5,721 nt of DNA, taken from contig CAYMAT010000056.1 in NCBI GenBank assembly GCA_964388495.1, positions 1 to 5,721 on the forward strand, given 5' to 3'. Within the stretch, counting starts at the first letter, position 1; every line of letters begins with the position of its first letter. Source of the stretch: CAYMAT01 sp964388495 (GTDB taxonomy: Bacteria > Patescibacteriota > Gracilibacteria > Peribacterales > Peribacteraceae). Position numbers and translations under genes: made by a program. This document shows positions 5,351 to 5,721 of the stretch, piece after piece. The notes under the pieces are model-generated. The model searched no databases, was not told the DNA's origin, and saw only the letters and a program-made list of their open reading frames with translations.

Positions 5351-5721
5351 TTACTTGGCTGCCCCGCCGCGTGCGGCAATGACTTCATCCGCCACGTTCC
5401 TGGGCACTTTGGCGTAGTGGCTGGGCTCCATGGAGTAACTGGCGCGGCCCTGGGTCATACTGCGCATATCCGTGGCGTAGCCGAACATGGATGCCAGCGG
5501 CACCTGTGCGTGCACCACCTTGGCCATACCGCGGTCGGAGGTTTCCAGAACAAGACCACGGCGTGCGTTGATGTCGCCCATGATGTCTCCAAAGAACTGC
5601 TCCGGCGTCACCACTTCCACTTTCATCACCGGCTCCAGCAGCACGGGATCGGCTTTCTTGGCCGCGGTCTGGAGACCGATACTGGCGCACATCTTGAAGG
5701 CGAATTCGTTACTGTCCACGT
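5351..5721 (-). CDS. fusA: Elongation factor G, C-terminal part
   Basis: The last 123 or so codons of EF-G, the GTPase that drives ribosomal translocation. The gene enters from the right edge and ends at TAA (5353-5351). The visible part covers the end of domain IV (the segment beginning DSNEFAFKMCASIGLQ, a hallmark of EF-G) and all of domain V: PVLLEPVMKVEVVTPEQF, GDIMGDINARRG, then FGYATDMRSMTQGRASYSM and the closing HYAKVPRNVADEV. These motifs are nearly invariant in bacterial EF-G and leave little doubt. The tail, IAARGGAAK, is short. The GTP-binding domain and the start are outside the window. The gene ends with its own strong terminator. Confidence 0.97.
   Translation of the reverse strand, partial: VDSNEFAFKMCASIGLQTAAKKADPVLLEPVMKVEVVTPEQFFGDIMGDINARRGLVLETSDRGMAKVVHAQVPLASMFGYATDMRSMTQGRASYSMEPSHYAKVPRNVADEVIAARGGAAK

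Overview
The window looks like chromosomal DNA from a bacterium with roughly 55% GC. It is probably a member of the candidate phyla radiation (Patescibacteria, perhaps near Peribacteria). That placement is an inference from the mix of a long-form class II ribonucleotide reductase, a TrpR-like YerC/YecD regulator and a membrane-anchored DUF4015-type glycoside hydrolase, plus the absence of Shine-Dalgarno motifs at all seven visible starts. No marker gene settles it. The standard bacterial code fits: no real frame needs UGA to be read through.

Layout, left to right. The minus-strand 5' part of nrdJ (B12-dependent ribonucleotide reductase) occupies 1-695, with a good promoter about 75-100 bp upstream of its start. 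A divergent plus-strand gene (977-1651) encodes a flavodoxin-fold NAD(P)H:FMN oxidoreductase. It converges on and overlaps by 4 bp a minus-strand ribD (1648-2661) whose reductase domain ends early. A second divergent junction follows, where a strong plus-strand promoter overlaps the ribD start codon. That promoter drives a 461-residue secreted or anchored putative glycoside hydrolase (2717-4102). Between this gene and the next convergent gene lies a 491-bp island (4103-4593). It holds two direct copies of an imperfect palindromic element of about 110-117 bp, and between them a 59-codon, very basic, aspartate/glutamate-free small gene with clear codon periodicity. Next comes a minus-strand two-gene operon (5204 to 4594): a 66-residue unknown protein and a TrpR-like regulator with a histidine-rich tail, joined by a TAATG overlap and preceded by a clear -35/-10 promoter. 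The window closes with the 3' end of fusA (EF-G) on the minus strand and its textbook rho-independent terminator.

Functionally this is mostly a housekeeping neighbourhood (dNTP synthesis, flavin chemistry, translation) with lineage-specific pieces inserted. The flavin enzyme and ribD are adjacent and could be linked through flavin supply and use, but they are on opposite strands and share no promoter. No full new system (CRISPR, defence island, integron, phage) is visible. The most unusual items are the palindromic repeat pair bracketing the small basic gene, the uniform lack of Shine-Dalgarno sites, the shortened RibD and the His-rich tail on the regulator.
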